Counted from the stretch's first letter, positions 1 to 7,666 are shown. The stretch is 38,913 bases of DNA from Burkholderiales bacterium (GCA_016000195.1 JAECRO010000026.1:1-38913), one strand, 5' to 3'. The notes: generated from the sequence alone by a model not told the origin. Numbers and translations are program-made.

Positions 1-1
1 C

Positions 2-919
2 GACAAGGTCAAGGGCCGCATCGAGATCAGCAACGACGAACTCGACGACCTGGTGATTGCCCGGCCCGACGGCACGCCGACCTACAACTTCTGCGTCGTG
101 GTCGATGACATGGACATGGCGATCACGCATGTGATTCGCGGCGACGACCATGTGAACAACACGCCGCGCCAGATCAACATCCTGCGCGCGCTGGGCCGTG
201 AGGTGCCGGTCTATGCCCACCTGCCCACCGTGCTGAACGAGCAGGGCGAGAAGATGAGCAAGCGCAACGGCGCCAAGCCGGTGACGCAATACGCCGCCGA
301 GGGCTATCTGCCGGACGCCATGGTGAACTACCTGGCGCGCCTGGGCTGGAGCCACGGCGACGACGAGATTTTCAGCCGCGAGCAGTTTCTGCAATGGTTC
401 AACCTGGACCACCTCGGCAAGAGCGCCGCGCAGTTCGACGAGGCCAAGCTGCGCTGGGTCAATGCCCAGCATTTGAAAGCGCTGGCCGATGACAAGCTGG
501 CCGGCCTGGTCCAGCCTTTCCTGGCGGCTCAAGGCGTGACGGATGTGGATGCCGACTGGCTCGCGCGGGGCTGCGGCCTGTTCAAGGACCGCTGCAGCAC
601 GCTGGTCGAACTGGCCGGCTGGCTCAAGCTGCTGGTCACGGGCGCCGAGCCGAGCGCGCAGGATGTCGGCACCCATGTGACCGACGCCGTGCGGCCGGCG
701 CTGGCCCGGCTGGCGCAGGCGCTGGCCGCCTGCGAATGGAGCAAGGCAGGTATTGCCGCCGCGATCAAGCAAGTGCTGCTCGATACCGGCCTGAAGATGC
801 CGCAACTGGCGATGCCGGTGCGCGTGCTGCTCATGGGAACACCGCAGACGCCTTCGCTGGATGCGATCCTGTCGCTCATGGCGCGAGACAAAGTCATCGC
901 CAAATTGAATTTAGTTTGA
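2..919 (+). CDS. gltX: Glutamyl-tRNA synthetase, C-terminal part (5' end outside window)
   Basis: Class I aminoacyl-tRNA synthetase that charges tRNA-Glu in the cytoplasm. The reading frame is open from base 2, so the gene starts before the window; the GTG at 53 is internal. About 305 residues are visible of a usual length near 470. The end of the Rossmann catalytic domain is seen, with a [11 protein letters not shown] segment and the KMSKS-type loop as KMSKRNGAK (codons near 252-278). The helical anticodon-binding domain follows. The TGA stop at 917-919 lies 71 bp before a tRNA cluster that includes two tRNA-Glu genes, its own substrate. The next gene has its own likely promoter, so co-transcription is possible but not required. 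Identification rests on the KMSKR loop and overall sequence and is secure. Confidence 0.95.
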   Translation, partial: DKVKGRIEISNDELDDLVIARPDGTPTYNFCVVVDDMDMAITHVIRGDDHVNNTPRQINILRALGREVPVYAHLPTVLNEQGEKMSKRNGAKPVTQYAAEGYLPDAMVNYLARLGWSHGDDEIFSREQFLQWFNLDHLGKSAAQFDEAKLRWVNAQHLKALADDKLAGLVQPFLAAQGVTDVDADWLARGCGLFKDRCSTLVELAGWLKLLVTGAEPSAQDVGTHVTDAVRPALARLAQALAACEWSKAGIAAAIKQVLLDTGLKMPQLAMPVRVLLMGTPQTPSLDAILSLMARDKVIAKLNLV

Positions 920-922
920 AAC

Positions 923-953
923 TTTCCAAAAGGCTGATTTTTGTAGATATAAT
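923..953 (+). promoter_or_regulatory. Probable promoter of the tRNA cluster
   Basis: A perfect -10 hexamer TATAAT lies at 948-953, just after the gltX stop, in an AT-rich pocket unlike the surrounding DNA. The -35 is weak; TTTCCA at 923-928 with 19-bp spacing is the best guess. Transcription would begin near 960, about 30 bases before the first tRNA. Confidence 0.45.
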
Positions 954-990
954 TTGAGGCTCGACAGGTTGCTGAGAAATTGGCGACTAA

Positions 991-1066
<76 letters not shown>

Positions 1067-1135
1067 ACGTCGAGAAGGTTTTTGAAGTTTTGTAGCAGGC
1101 CTTTAAAACGCCTGCGCCGGAAGTTCCAAGGTTAA

Positions 1136-1211
1136 GACCCCATCGTCTAGAGGCCTAGGACACTACCCTTTCACGGTAGGTACCGGGGTTCGAATCCCCG
1201 TAGGGTCGCCA
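1136..1211 (+). tRNA. tRNA-Glu (TTC anticodon), copy 1
   Basis: A 76-nt cloverleaf ending in encoded GCCA. The acceptor stem pairs GACCCCA with TAGGGTC (the last pair is loose), the D arm contains TCGTCTAGAGGCC, the anticodon loop is CTTTCAC with TTC at 34-36, and the T arm is CGGGG-TTCGAAT-CCCCG. It is identical to the copy at 1490. Confidence 0.96.
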
Positions 1212-1291
1212 AATTTCTTCGCTGCAAGGTGAAGGAACAACGCACAAGTTTGTCAAGCACTTGGCTCGCAAGAGCAAACGCTTTTCTACCA

Positions 1292-1368
1292 GGAGTGGTA
1301 GTTCAGTTGGTTAGAATACCGGCCTGTCACGCCGGGGGTCGCGGGTTCGAGTCCCGTCCGCTCCGCCA
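1292..1368 (+). tRNA. tRNA-Asp (GTC anticodon), copy 1
   Basis: A 77-nt cloverleaf with encoded CCA. The acceptor stem pairs GGAGTGG with CCGCTCC, the anticodon loop is CTGTCAC with GTC at 34-36, and the T arm is GCGGG-TTCGAGT-CCCGT. It lies 80 bp after tRNA-Glu copy 1 and is identical to the gene at 1646. Confidence 0.96.
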
Positions 1369-1373
1369 GATTG

Positions 1374-1410
1374 AAGCCCTTGCAGTTCCATGAATTACAA
1401 GGGCTTTCCT
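1374..1410 (+). terminator. Hairpin between the two tRNA units, possible weak terminator
   Basis: The inverted repeat AAGCCCTTG (1374-1382) and CAAGGGCTT (1398-1406) forms a perfect 9-bp stem with a 15-nt loop. The following bases TTCCTCTT are only partly T. It may partly end transcription after the first unit or may be a processing signal. The strong terminator after the second unit suggests the cluster is normally read through. Confidence 0.4.
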
Positions 1411-1489
1411 CTTAGATCCATTGCGATGTAAAAGGTTGTTGAGATTTTTGCAGGCTTTAAAGAGCCTGCGCCGGAAGTCACCAGGTTAA

Positions 1490-1565
1490 GACCCCATCGT
1501 CTAGAGGCCTAGGACACTACCCTTTCACGGTAGGTACCGGGGTTCGAATCCCCGTAGGGTCGCCA
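1490..1565 (+). tRNA. tRNA-Glu (TTC anticodon), copy 2
   Basis: Base-for-base the same as the tRNA-Glu at 1136, with encoded CCA. Two copies raise the dosage of the only Glu isoacceptor seen here. Confidence 0.96.
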
Positions 1566-1645
1566 AATTTCTTCGCTGCAAGGTGAAGGAACAACGCACA
1601 AGTTTGTCAAGCACTTGGCTCGCAAGAGCAAACGCTTTTCTACCA

Positions 1646-1722
1646 GGAGTGGTAGTTCAGTTGGTTAGAATACCGGCCTGTCACGCCGGGGGTCGCGGGT
1701 TCGAGTCCCGTCCGCTCCGCCA
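1646..1722 (+). tRNA. tRNA-Asp (GTC anticodon), copy 2
   Basis: Base-for-base the same as the tRNA-Asp at 1292, with encoded CCA. It is the last RNA gene of the cluster, followed within 10 bp by the rho-independent terminator. Confidence 0.96.
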
Positions 1723-1730
1723 GTCATATG

Positions 1731-1770
1731 AAAACCCGTTGCAAACATTTGTTCGCAACGGGTTTTTTTT
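1731..1770 (+). terminator. Rho-independent terminator of the tRNA cluster
   Basis: The stem AAACCCGTTGC (1732-1742) pairs with GCAACGGGTTT (1755-1765) around a 12-nt loop. The run of eight T at 1763-1770 follows. This is a textbook intrinsic terminator directly after the last tRNA. Confidence 0.9.
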
Positions 1771-1829
1771 CATTTTGATTGGGATTTTTAGACTGGCAGG
1801 GCTTTGCGCGTCTGCAAGCCCTTCAGTCC

Positions 1830-2780
1830 TTAATCTGTTTTGTCCTTGATGGGTCGAGCGCGGGCACTGTTCGTGGCGACTTTCCTTGCTTTCGGCGTTG
1901 CCGGTGGGTTTGCCGCCTTTTTTGCAGCAGGTGCCGCGACTTTGCTGCTGGCTGATTGGCGTGGTTTGGCAGGGGCTTTGAGCGCCACCTTGCCGGTCGC
2001 CGATTTCTTGCTGGCTGAAGTTTTTGCGCCTGCTGCCGGCTTGGCTGGCGCAGAAACATCTGCCATCTCGATGCCGAACATATCGGCCAACTGAGCGTCG
2101 TCAAGCACCTTGCCGGTGGCCGGGCGTTTCGAGGCGGCGGGCAGCCCCTGGCTTGCCTGGCTGACCAGATCCTTGGCATCGACACGGCGCAGCGTGAAGA
2201 GAACTTCCGGTTGCTGGTCGAGCCGTGCGCCTATCCCGTACAGCACGGCGGCGACATGCTTGCACATTGACGCCCAGTCCGGGCAGCTGCATTCGAACGA
2301 AATTTCTTTTGGCGACGGAAACAGGCCGCTGCCCGGTTTGCAGATGCGTTCCATGACCGCATTTGAAAGCTTGCCCTGCAGCAGCTCGACCAGCGAATCA
2401 ATCGAGCCCGAGCAATCGGTGCAGATGGTTTTCCATTGTTTTTCGGGCACCGCCGTCACGCTGGCGGTGACGGTGTAGAGGCTGGAACCCATGACCTGCG
2501 CCCGCACTTCGCCCGGCGTGATCTGCAAATCAATCACCGAACCGTTGCGCACATAGCTGCTGCCGCGCGGCAGGCGGTTGGCGTAATCGCTGTAGTTCTC
2601 CAGGTTGTCGCACCAGGCCTTGCCCCAGAAGGTCTTGGCGATGGCGCCTCGAAAAGGTGCAATCGGCGTCAAGGTGGTGCCGGCTTTTTTCGCCTTGGCG
2701 GCAGCCTTTTCGGCAGCCTTTTCGGCTTTTGCGCGCCGTTCGGCGACTGATACATAAGCTGGCCATTGTCCGTAATTCAT
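1830..2780 (-). CDS. SWIM zinc-finger protein with a histone-H1-like C-terminal tail
   Basis: A 316-residue protein. The central SWIM motif CxCx6CxH is clear as C164, C166, C173 and H175 (FECSCPDWASMCKHV), a zinc-binding fold proposed to bind DNA or protein. The N-terminus (about 10-35) is an Ala/Lys/Glu-rich helix, followed by the conserved FWGKAWCDNLE segment of the bacterial family. Residues 243-316 are low complexity, almost only Ala, Lys, Pro, Ser and Thr, with AKP, KKAA and PKAR steps like bacterial H1-like proteins; this suggests DNA binding by charge (inference). The ATG at 2780 has a good GGAGAG ribosome site. It lies 18 bp behind the SNF2 gene on the same strand, so the two are almost surely one operon. 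The substrate and process are unknown. Confidence 0.85.
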   Translation of the reverse strand: MNYGQWPAYVSVAERRAKAEKAAEKAAAKAKKAGTTLTPIAPFRGAIAKTFWGKAWCDNLENYSDYANRLPRGSSYVRNGSVIDLQITPGEVRAQVMGSSLYTVTASVTAVPEKQWKTICTDCSGSIDSLVELLQGKLSNAVMERICKPGSGLFPSPKEISFECSCPDWASMCKHVAAVLYGIGARLDQQPEVLFTLRRVDAKDLVSQASQGLPAASKRPATGKVLDDAQLADMFGIEMADVSAPAKPAAGAKTSASKKSATGKVALKAPAKPRQSASSKVAAPAAKKAANPPATPKARKVATNSARARPIKDKTD

Positions 2781-2798
2781 TTGTTCTCTCCTTGATGA

Positions 2799-5498
2799 TC
2801 AGTTTTCCTGCGCGGCATGAATGTCGAGCCTGACCAGATCGAGCAGTTCGCGGTCGCTCATCTCGGTCAGCAGTAGTTCGGCGCCGCCCTCCAGCACATC
2901 CTGGACCAGTTGCTGCTTGGATTCGATCAGCTGGTCGATGCGGTCTTCGACCGTTCCCCGGCAGATGAACTTGTGCACCAGCACATTGCGCTGCTGGCCG
3001 ATGCGAAAGGCGCGGTCGGTGGCCTGATTTTCCACCGCCGGATTCCACCAGCGGTCAAAGTGGATCACATGCGAGGCCGCCGTCAGGTTCAGGCCCGCGC
3101 CGCCCGCCTTGAGCGACAGCACGAAAAAGGGCGTCTGCTCATCCTCCTGGAAGCGCCTGACCAGTTCGCGGCGTTTGGCCACCGGCGTGCCGCCGTGCAG
3201 CACCAGGCCTTCGCGGCCAAAAATGCTGCCCAGGAAAGCCGCCAGCGGCTCGGTGGTTTCGCGGAACTGGGTAAAGACCAGCACCTTTTCCTGCTTGGCG
3301 GCGATCACCTCGACCAGTTCCCGCAGGCGGGCGAACTTGCCGCTGTCCTGGGCTTTCCAGGCGCCGTCTCCCAGCCATTGCGAGGGATGGTTGCAGATCT
3401 GCTTGAAGCGCATCAAAAAGGACAGCACCACGCCCTTGCGGCCTATGCCTTCGGCGTCTTCGAGCGCATCGGCCAGCTTGTGCACCGCGTCCTGGTAGAG
3501 CGCCGCCTGCATCGGGCTCAGCAGGCACCAGGCCTTGAGTTCGGTCTTGTCGGGCAGGTCGCTGATGACGCGTTTGTCGGTCTTCAGGCGGCGCAGGATG
3601 TAGGGCTGCACCAGCGCGCGCAGCGGGCCGAAGTGCTCGGCTTTTGCCAGCCGTTTGGTGAATTTGCCAAACACCTTGTCCGAACCCAGCAGGCCGGGAT
3701 GGGTGAAATCGAAGATCGACCACAGGTCGGACAGGCGGTTTTCCACCGGCGTGCCGGTCAGGGCGATGCGCGATTGCGCCTGCAGCTTCTTGACCTGCCG
3801 CGTCTGCTTGGCGCCCGGATTCTTGATGGCCTGTGCTTCGTCGATGATGGCCAGGCGCCAGTCGTGGCTCGCCAGCACCGGCTGGCGCAGCAGCGAGCCA
3901 TAGCTGGTGATGACCAGATCGGCATCGGCCAGCCGCGCCGCATCGAGCGCCTTGAAATCGGCTGGCGGCATGGCCGACGGGTGGGCCACCAGCAGGCGCA
4001 GGCCGGGGGCAAAGCGCTCGGCCTCGGCCGCCCAGTTGGCCAGCAGCGAAGCCGGCGCCACCAGCAGGCTGGGCGGGTGCGGGCCGGCATTTTCGCGCTT
4101 GAGCACCAGCAGCAGCGACAGCACCTGAATCGTCTTGCCCAAACCCATGTCGTCGGCCAGGCAAGCCCCGAGACCGAGCCGGGTCAGCAGGTACAGCCAG
4201 CGCACCCCGGCCTGCTGGTAGGGCCGCAGGGTGGCCTTGAGTTCCGGCCCCGGATCGACCTGCGCCAGGCCCTCGGGCTTGCGCAGTCCGGCCAGGGTGT
4301 CGGCCAGCCACGGGCCGGCGGCGAGTTCCGACCAGTCGGCATCCAGCGGCTCGCCGGTTTCGTCAAGCGAAGCGCCGGCCACCAGCCGCATGGCTTCGGC
4401 AAAGGGCAGGCCGTTTTCAGCCACTTGCTCGATGGCCTTGAAGCGCTCCAGCAGGCGGCCGATGGCCTGTTGATCGACCTCGACCCAGCGGCCTCGGATG
4501 AACTGCAGGCCATCGCCGCTTTGCAGCAGCGCCTCGACCTCGGCGTCGCTCAGATCCTCGCCATCCAGGCAGACTTGCATGCTGAAATCGAGCAGCGCAT
4601 TCTGGCCCAGCAGCGACGGCGCGCGCGTTCCCACGCTGGCTTTCACCACGGGCCGGGGCGGTCTGCCCGCCTTCCAGACGCCCGGCGTGCGAACGCTGAT
4701 GCCGGCGGCCTCCAGTTGTGGCAGGTCGGCCAGAAAACGGCAGGCGTCCAGCGCGGTCCAGCGCAGCGGATGGTAAATGTCGCCGGCCTCCACCATCTCG
4801 CGCAGCCAGTCGCAGTGTTCCGCCGCGCGCTGCACCGGCAGCAGCAGCGACAGCAGTTGCGCCCGGCTCTTGCCGCCGGAAAACTCCGCCAGGGCTTGCG
4901 ACAGCGGCTGGTGCTGCGCCTTGCCCTGGGCCGACAGGCGCGCGGTGTAGGTGGCCAGAAAGGCGAACGGTGCCTCGGCGTCCTTGCGGTTTTCCGCCAG
5001 GTTGAAATGCACGCGGCCGACCAGGTTCCAGGCCGGATGGCGTGATTTGAGGAAGGCCTGCAGCGGCACCCCGGCCGCCGCCAGTTCCTGATGCAGGGCG
5101 GCATCCAGCGCGTGCCACAGCGCGGCCAGCAGCTCGGGCGTCAGGTATTCTGCGCCTGTCATGGGTGGCGCATCGGCCATCAGGGCTTCAAAATCTTCGG
5201 CGGCGGGCAGGTCAACCGCGATCTCGCCGCCGTCGGGCGTGGCGCACAGGGCCGTGACATAGCGCGCCGCCACATCGCGCCACCAGGCCCAGGCCAACGG
5301 CAGAATGCGGCCGATGTGCGCCGTTCCGAGCAGCAGCAGGCCATGGCCGCTGCCCAGCGCGAAAGCGGCGCCCAGCGCCTGGCTGACCTCCGGCGCCAGG
5401 GGCGGCGCGTCGTCCTGCTTTGTAGCCAGCAGGTGGCCGCGCGGCGTCAGCTGCGGCGCCAGCTTATCCAGGGTATCGGGAGCGTTCGGGGATTCCAT
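2799..5498 (-). CDS. SNF2-family DEAD/DEAH-like ATPase (helicase-associated)
   Basis: An 899-residue Swi2/Snf2-type double-stranded DNA translocase. Residues about 265-370 resemble the bacterial SNF2-associated domain (DUF3670). The first RecA-like domain has Walker A DDMGLGKT near 447-455, motif II DEAQ near 552-555, and the TGTPVENRLSDLWSIFDF segment. The second has the VLHGGTP region and motif VI as TDRAFRIGQQRNV near 840. All motor residues needed for ATP hydrolysis appear present. Bacterial relatives of this family act in transcription recycling (RapA), restriction or defence; this protein lacks the RapA N-terminal domains, so its role is open. It is co-oriented and 18 bp apart from the SWIM gene, a recurrent bacterial pairing. 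Confidence 0.93.
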   Translation of the reverse strand: MESPNAPDTLDKLAPQLTPRGHLLATKQDDAPPLAPEVSQALGAAFALGSGHGLLLLGTAHIGRILPLAWAWWRDVAARYVTALCATPDGGEIAVDLPAAEDFEALMADAPPMTGAEYLTPELLAALWHALDAALHQELAAAGVPLQAFLKSRHPAWNLVGRVHFNLAENRKDAEAPFAFLATYTARLSAQGKAQHQPLSQALAEFSGGKSRAQLLSLLLPVQRAAEHCDWLREMVEAGDIYHPLRWTALDACRFLADLPQLEAAGISVRTPGVWKAGRPPRPVVKASVGTRAPSLLGQNALLDFSMQVCLDGEDLSDAEVEALLQSGDGLQFIRGRWVEVDQQAIGRLLERFKAIEQVAENGLPFAEAMRLVAGASLDETGEPLDADWSELAAGPWLADTLAGLRKPEGLAQVDPGPELKATLRPYQQAGVRWLYLLTRLGLGACLADDMGLGKTIQVLSLLLVLKRENAGPHPPSLLVAPASLLANWAAEAERFAPGLRLLVAHPSAMPPADFKALDAARLADADLVITSYGSLLRQPVLASHDWRLAIIDEAQAIKNPGAKQTRQVKKLQAQSRIALTGTPVENRLSDLWSIFDFTHPGLLGSDKVFGKFTKRLAKAEHFGPLRALVQPYILRRLKTDKRVISDLPDKTELKAWCLLSPMQAALYQDAVHKLADALEDAEGIGRKGVVLSFLMRFKQICNHPSQWLGDGAWKAQDSGKFARLRELVEVIAAKQEKVLVFTQFRETTEPLAAFLGSIFGREGLVLHGGTPVAKRRELVRRFQEDEQTPFFVLSLKAGGAGLNLTAASHVIHFDRWWNPAVENQATDRAFRIGQQRNVLVHKFICRGTVEDRIDQLIESKQQLVQDVLEGGAELLLTEMSDRELLDLVRLDIHAAQEN

Positions 5499-5578
5499 TT
5501 TTCAATCGGTTGAATTGCCCGCGAGGCGCAGGCATTGAGGTAAAACCGCTATTTTCCGGGTATATCCGGTGCCATCCC

Positions 5579-6001
5579 TCAAGGCAGGCCGGATTTTTCG
5601 CGCTGGATGTCAAGCCGCAGCGACTGCACTTCCTCGCGCAGGTGCCTGATCTCGCGCATGAGCTGGTGCTCAATCTGCAGTTCCTCGCCTTCCTCAACAT
5701 CCTTTTCGACGAATATCGCCGCCAGCGAGGCCGTGACCAGCGACAGCACGGCCAGGCCCAGCAGCACCACGATGACGGCAAACATGCGCGACGCATGGGT
5801 GCTGGGCACCATGTCGCCATAACCCACGGTGGCCGCCGTGGTGAAGGCCAGCCACAGGCCGTCGGCGATGGTATTGACCGCCGGATCGAGCAGCCAGAAG
5901 CCGAGGCCGCCCAGCAGCAGAATCACCCCGCAGAGAATCAGCGAATAAATAACGCCCCGGCGGGCAATGTGCATTTTTTTCGGGGATTTTTTGAGGGGCA
6001 T
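5579..6001 (-). CDS. Two-TM potassium channel (ion channel family)
   Basis: A 140-residue inner membrane protein. The order is TM1 (about 17-38), pore helix and selectivity filter TVGYGD (58-63), TM2 (about 73-98), then an acidic, probably coiled-coil tail (101-135). TVGYGD is the hallmark of potassium channels, and four subunits form one pore. There is no RCK/TrkA-N domain or ligand domain, so gating is not evident; the coiled coil may hold the tetramer together. The frame stays open up to 6079, but that ATG lies inside the divergent gene and the extra residues are not family-like, so the ATG at 6001 is preferred. The neighbour is a divergent membrane protein gene 66 bp away. Confidence 0.88.
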   Translation of the reverse strand: MPLKKSPKKMHIARRGVIYSLILCGVILLLGGLGFWLLDPAVNTIADGLWLAFTTAATVGYGDMVPSTHASRMFAVIVVLLGLAVLSLVTASLAAIFVEKDVEEGEELQIEHQLMREIRHLREEVQSLRLDIQREKSGLP

Positions 6002-6035
6002 GACCGGCCGGGTGTCTGGTGAATGGAATCCCTGA

Positions 6036-6062
6036 TTATTGTTCCGCGCTGGCAGACAATAA
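6036..6062. promoter_or_regulatory. Dyad in the divergent channel/DUF1345 intergenic region
   Basis: TTATTGT (6036-6042) and ACAATAA (6056-6062) form a perfect 7-bp inverted repeat with a 13-bp centre. It sits just before the DUF1345 start and about 35 bp before the channel start. It could be an operator shared by both genes; nothing else supports this. Confidence 0.25.
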
Positions 6063-6067
6063 CGCGC

Positions 6068-6727
6068 ATGCTTAAACATGTTTCTGAAACCAGTGCCTTG
6101 CAGCGCCTGCTCGCAGGCCTGGCGGCGGGCCTGGCGACCGCCGCACTGCCGCTGCCGCTGGTCTGGCAGTTTCGCGGCCTGCTGGGGTGGAGCGCCGGCG
6201 TGGCGGTTTATCTGGCGATGGCCTGGTGGCTGTGCGAGCGCTTTGACGCCAGCCGGACGCGCGAGCGGGCGCAGGCGCAGGATGAACCCAGCGTGGTGTT
6301 GTTCCTGCTGATGCTACTGGCGGCCATGGCCTGCGTGGCCGCCATCGTGGTGATAATGCGGCAGGGCAAGGGCCTTGCGGGCACTGAGAGCAGCCTGCAT
6401 ATCGGGGTGTCGGTGGTGGCGCTGATCGCTTCCTGGCTGTTCATCCAGACGATTTTTGCGTTTCGTTATGCCCACCGTTATTACCAGGAAGAAAAACTCA
6501 AGGAGCCGGACGGGCCGGGCCTGCTGTTTCCGGGCGGGCTGGACCCGGACTATTTTGATTTTTTGTATTACGCCCATGTGGTCGGCATGACCTCGCAGGT
6601 GTCCGATGTGCAGGTCACGTCGCGCGAGATGCGCCGGCTCACGCTGCTCCACAGCGTGCTGTCGTTCGGCTTCAACATGCTGGTGCTGGCGCTCAGCATC
6701 AATGTGGTGGCCGGCGCCTTGCAATAG
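6068..6727 (+). CDS. DUF1345 family integral membrane protein
   Basis: A protein of 219 residues with about five hydrophobic segments. The family signature is clear in the second half: the HRYYQ segment, then a stretch with PDYFDFLYYAHVVGMTSQ, and near the C-terminus SDVQVTSREMRRLTLLHSVL and SFGFNMLVLALSINVV. The family has no known biochemical function. Its DYFDFLYY loop is periplasmic or pore-facing in predictions I recall only loosely. The ATG at 6068 is chosen because the protein then starts shortly before TM1; the in-frame ATG at 6023 adds 15 residues not typical of the family. No strong ribosome site is visible for either. It is divergent from the potassium channel, and a joint role in ion homeostasis is only a guess. 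Confidence 0.85.
   Translation: MLKHVSETSALQRLLAGLAAGLATAALPLPLVWQFRGLLGWSAGVAVYLAMAWWLCERFDASRTRERAQAQDEPSVVLFLLMLLAAMACVAAIVVIMRQGKGLAGTESSLHIGVSVVALIASWLFIQTIFAFRYAHRYYQEEKLKEPDGPGLLFPGGLDPDYFDFLYYAHVVGMTSQVSDVQVTSREMRRLTLLHSVLSFGFNMLVLALSINVVAGALQ
6173..6202 (+). repeat. 30-bp inverted repeat, source arm inside the DUF1345 gene
   Basis: These 30 bases (starting CGCGGCCTGCTGGGG, ending GCCGGCGTG) occur as an exact reverse complement at 6810-6839 in the DMT pseudogene. Here they encode RGLLGWSAGV next to the second membrane helix and fit the gene, so this is the likely source. Confidence 0.9.
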
Positions 6728-6740
6728 CGAATGGCGCCGG

Positions 6741-6980
6741 TCAGCGCGGCGGTGCGCGCTGGCGTTCTGGCTTGAGCAGGCCGGTGGTCAGCGCCGTGCC
6801 GCCCACGCTCACGCCGGCGCTCCACCCCAGCAGGCCGCGCAGCCACACCAGCGGCAGCAGGAACAGCGCGGCAATCGCCACCCGCACGGCAGCGGTCGGC
6901 AGCGGGCCAAACTCGACCGCGCCCATGCGCCTAAAGAGAAAGGACGAGCCCCAGATTGCCGCCCGCATGACGAAATCCAT
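6741..6980 (-). pseudogene. DMT/EamA transporter remnant with internal deletion
   Basis: About 79 codons remain of a family that is normally near 300 residues with ten TM helices. The first ~49 residues are a convincing EamA N-terminus (MDFVMRAAIWGSSFLF, then EFGPLPTAAVRVAIAALF). The last ~20 residues (GGTALTTGLLKPERQ) look like the normal C-terminus of the same family, so the middle eight helices appear to be gone. The junction reads RGLLGWSAGV and is a perfect 30-bp inverted copy of the neighbouring DUF1345 gene. The product cannot transport. The frame upstream of 6980 runs into ogt and is not part of the gene. Confidence 0.75.
6810..6839 (-). repeat. 30-bp inverted repeat, copy at the deletion junction of the DMT remnant
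   Basis: Exact reverse complement of 6173-6202, read in the same codon frame (RGLLGWSAGV). It lies exactly where the N-terminal and C-terminal parts of the transporter remnant meet. Thirty identical bases are too many for chance and suggest template switching or repair synthesis from the nearby gene. Confidence 0.9.
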
Positions 6981-7053
6981 CCCCCAGTTTTTTTGCGGCT
7001 GGCGCTTGCAGCGCCCGCATCGGCAGGCGCGCCCACGGCAGAAGACCGGGCGT

Positions 7054-7578
7054 TCACAGCAGACTCTCGGCCAGCGCGCCTTCAAGCCGGAGCAGGGCGG
7101 TCTTGCGGTCCAGCCCGCCGGCATAGCCGGTCAGCGCGCCGCTGCTGCCCGTCACCCGGTGGCACGGCACGATGATGCTGATGGGGTTGCGCCCGATGGC
7201 GCCACCCACGGCCCGCACCGCCGCCGGCTTGCCGATGCGCCGGCTGACTTCGCCATAGCTGGTGACTTCGCCCTGGGGAATACCCCGCAGCGCCTGCCAC
7301 ACCGATTGCTGGAAGGGCGTGCCGCCGCTCAAGTCCAGCGGCAACCCGAACTGGCTGAGCCGGCCGGCGAAATAGTCGCCGAGCTGCTGGCTGGCCTGCT
7401 GGAGAACGGGGTGAGCGGCGTTGTCGGGCCAGGCTTTTGAACCCGTGAGTTCGGGCGGTGAATAACGCTGGTTTTCGGTAAACCAGAGCCCGGCCAGGCC
7501 CTTGTCGGTGGCGGCGATGGCGATATTTCCCAATGGGCTGGGGACGGTGGTCTGGACGATGGAGGAATCGAATTGCAT
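7054..7578 (-). CDS. ogt: Methylated-DNA--[protein]-cysteine S-methyltransferase
   Basis: A 174-residue suicide repair protein that transfers alkyl groups from O6-alkylguanine (and O4-alkylthymine) in DNA to its own cysteine. The active-site PCHRV is present with Cys139. The helix-turn-helix region TPFQQSVWQALRGIPQGEVT and the GEVSRRIGKPAAVRAVGGA segment that reads the minor groove precede it. Length and architecture fit Ogt/MGMT. It lies downstream of the Ada-AlkA fusion on the same strand, with about 200 bp between them occupied by two dispersed repeats. The context supplies the methyltransferase that the fusion protein lacks. Confidence 0.95.
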   Translation of the reverse strand: MQFDSSIVQTTVPSPLGNIAIAATDKGLAGLWFTENQRYSPPELTGSKAWPDNAAHPVLQQASQQLGDYFAGRLSQFGLPLDLSGGTPFQQSVWQALRGIPQGEVTSYGEVSRRIGKPAAVRAVGGAIGRNPISIIVPCHRVTGSSGALTGYAGGLDRKTALLRLEGALAESLL

Positions 7579-7610
7579 GGTGCGCTCCTGAAAGTGTCGC
7601 TGGATTTCAA

Positions 7611-7666
7611 GTGTTTTAACGGCTTTGCGCAGGCAGGACCTGCGCTGGCAGCTATTGTTTTGATAG
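7611..7666 (+). repeat. Dispersed double-hairpin repeat, copy A
   Basis: Best-formed copy of a ~60-bp family. It has a T-rich leader, then GCGCAGG (7627-7633), a 5-nt loop and CCTGCGC (7639-7645), then GGCAG, then CTAT-N7-ATAG (7652-7666). It is intergenic, just upstream of ogt, and a direct repeat of copy B 115 bp away. Confidence 0.85.

Larger units (their letters stand above)
1129..1369 (+). repeat. Tandem duplication of the Glu-Asp tRNA unit, copy 1
   Basis: These 241 bases recur without a difference at 1483-1723, an offset of 354. The copy covers tRNA-Glu, the 80-bp spacer and tRNA-Asp. Similarity continues at lower identity about 35 bp further upstream (from about 1095, versus 1450), where one indel and several substitutions appear. 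Identity in the non-functional spacer points to a recent duplication or ongoing gene conversion. Confidence 0.93.
1483..1723 (+). repeat. Tandem duplication of the Glu-Asp tRNA unit, copy 2
   Basis: This is the second copy of the 241-bp identical block described at 1129. Identity stops one base after the CCA of tRNA-Asp. From there the two copies have unrelated sequence, each followed by its own hairpin. Confidence 0.93.

Noticed and set aside
1129-1723. Repeated units as a CRISPR array
   Set aside because: There are only two long direct repeats, and they contain tRNA genes.
1796-1822. Imperfect hairpin AGGGCTTTGC ... GCAAGCCCT between tRNA terminator and SWIM gene as a terminator for the minus-strand operon
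   Set aside because: The stem has a bulge, and no T run follows on either strand.
1583-1849. 88-codon frame across tRNA-Glu and tRNA-Asp copy 2
   Set aside because: It runs through two tRNA genes and the terminator, so it is not a protein gene.
2910-5045. Plus-strand frame of 711 codons opposite the SNF2 gene
   Set aside because: It is an antisense shadow caused by high GC at third codon positions. Its translation is rich in Gln, Arg and His without any domain, whereas the minus strand has all SNF2 motifs.
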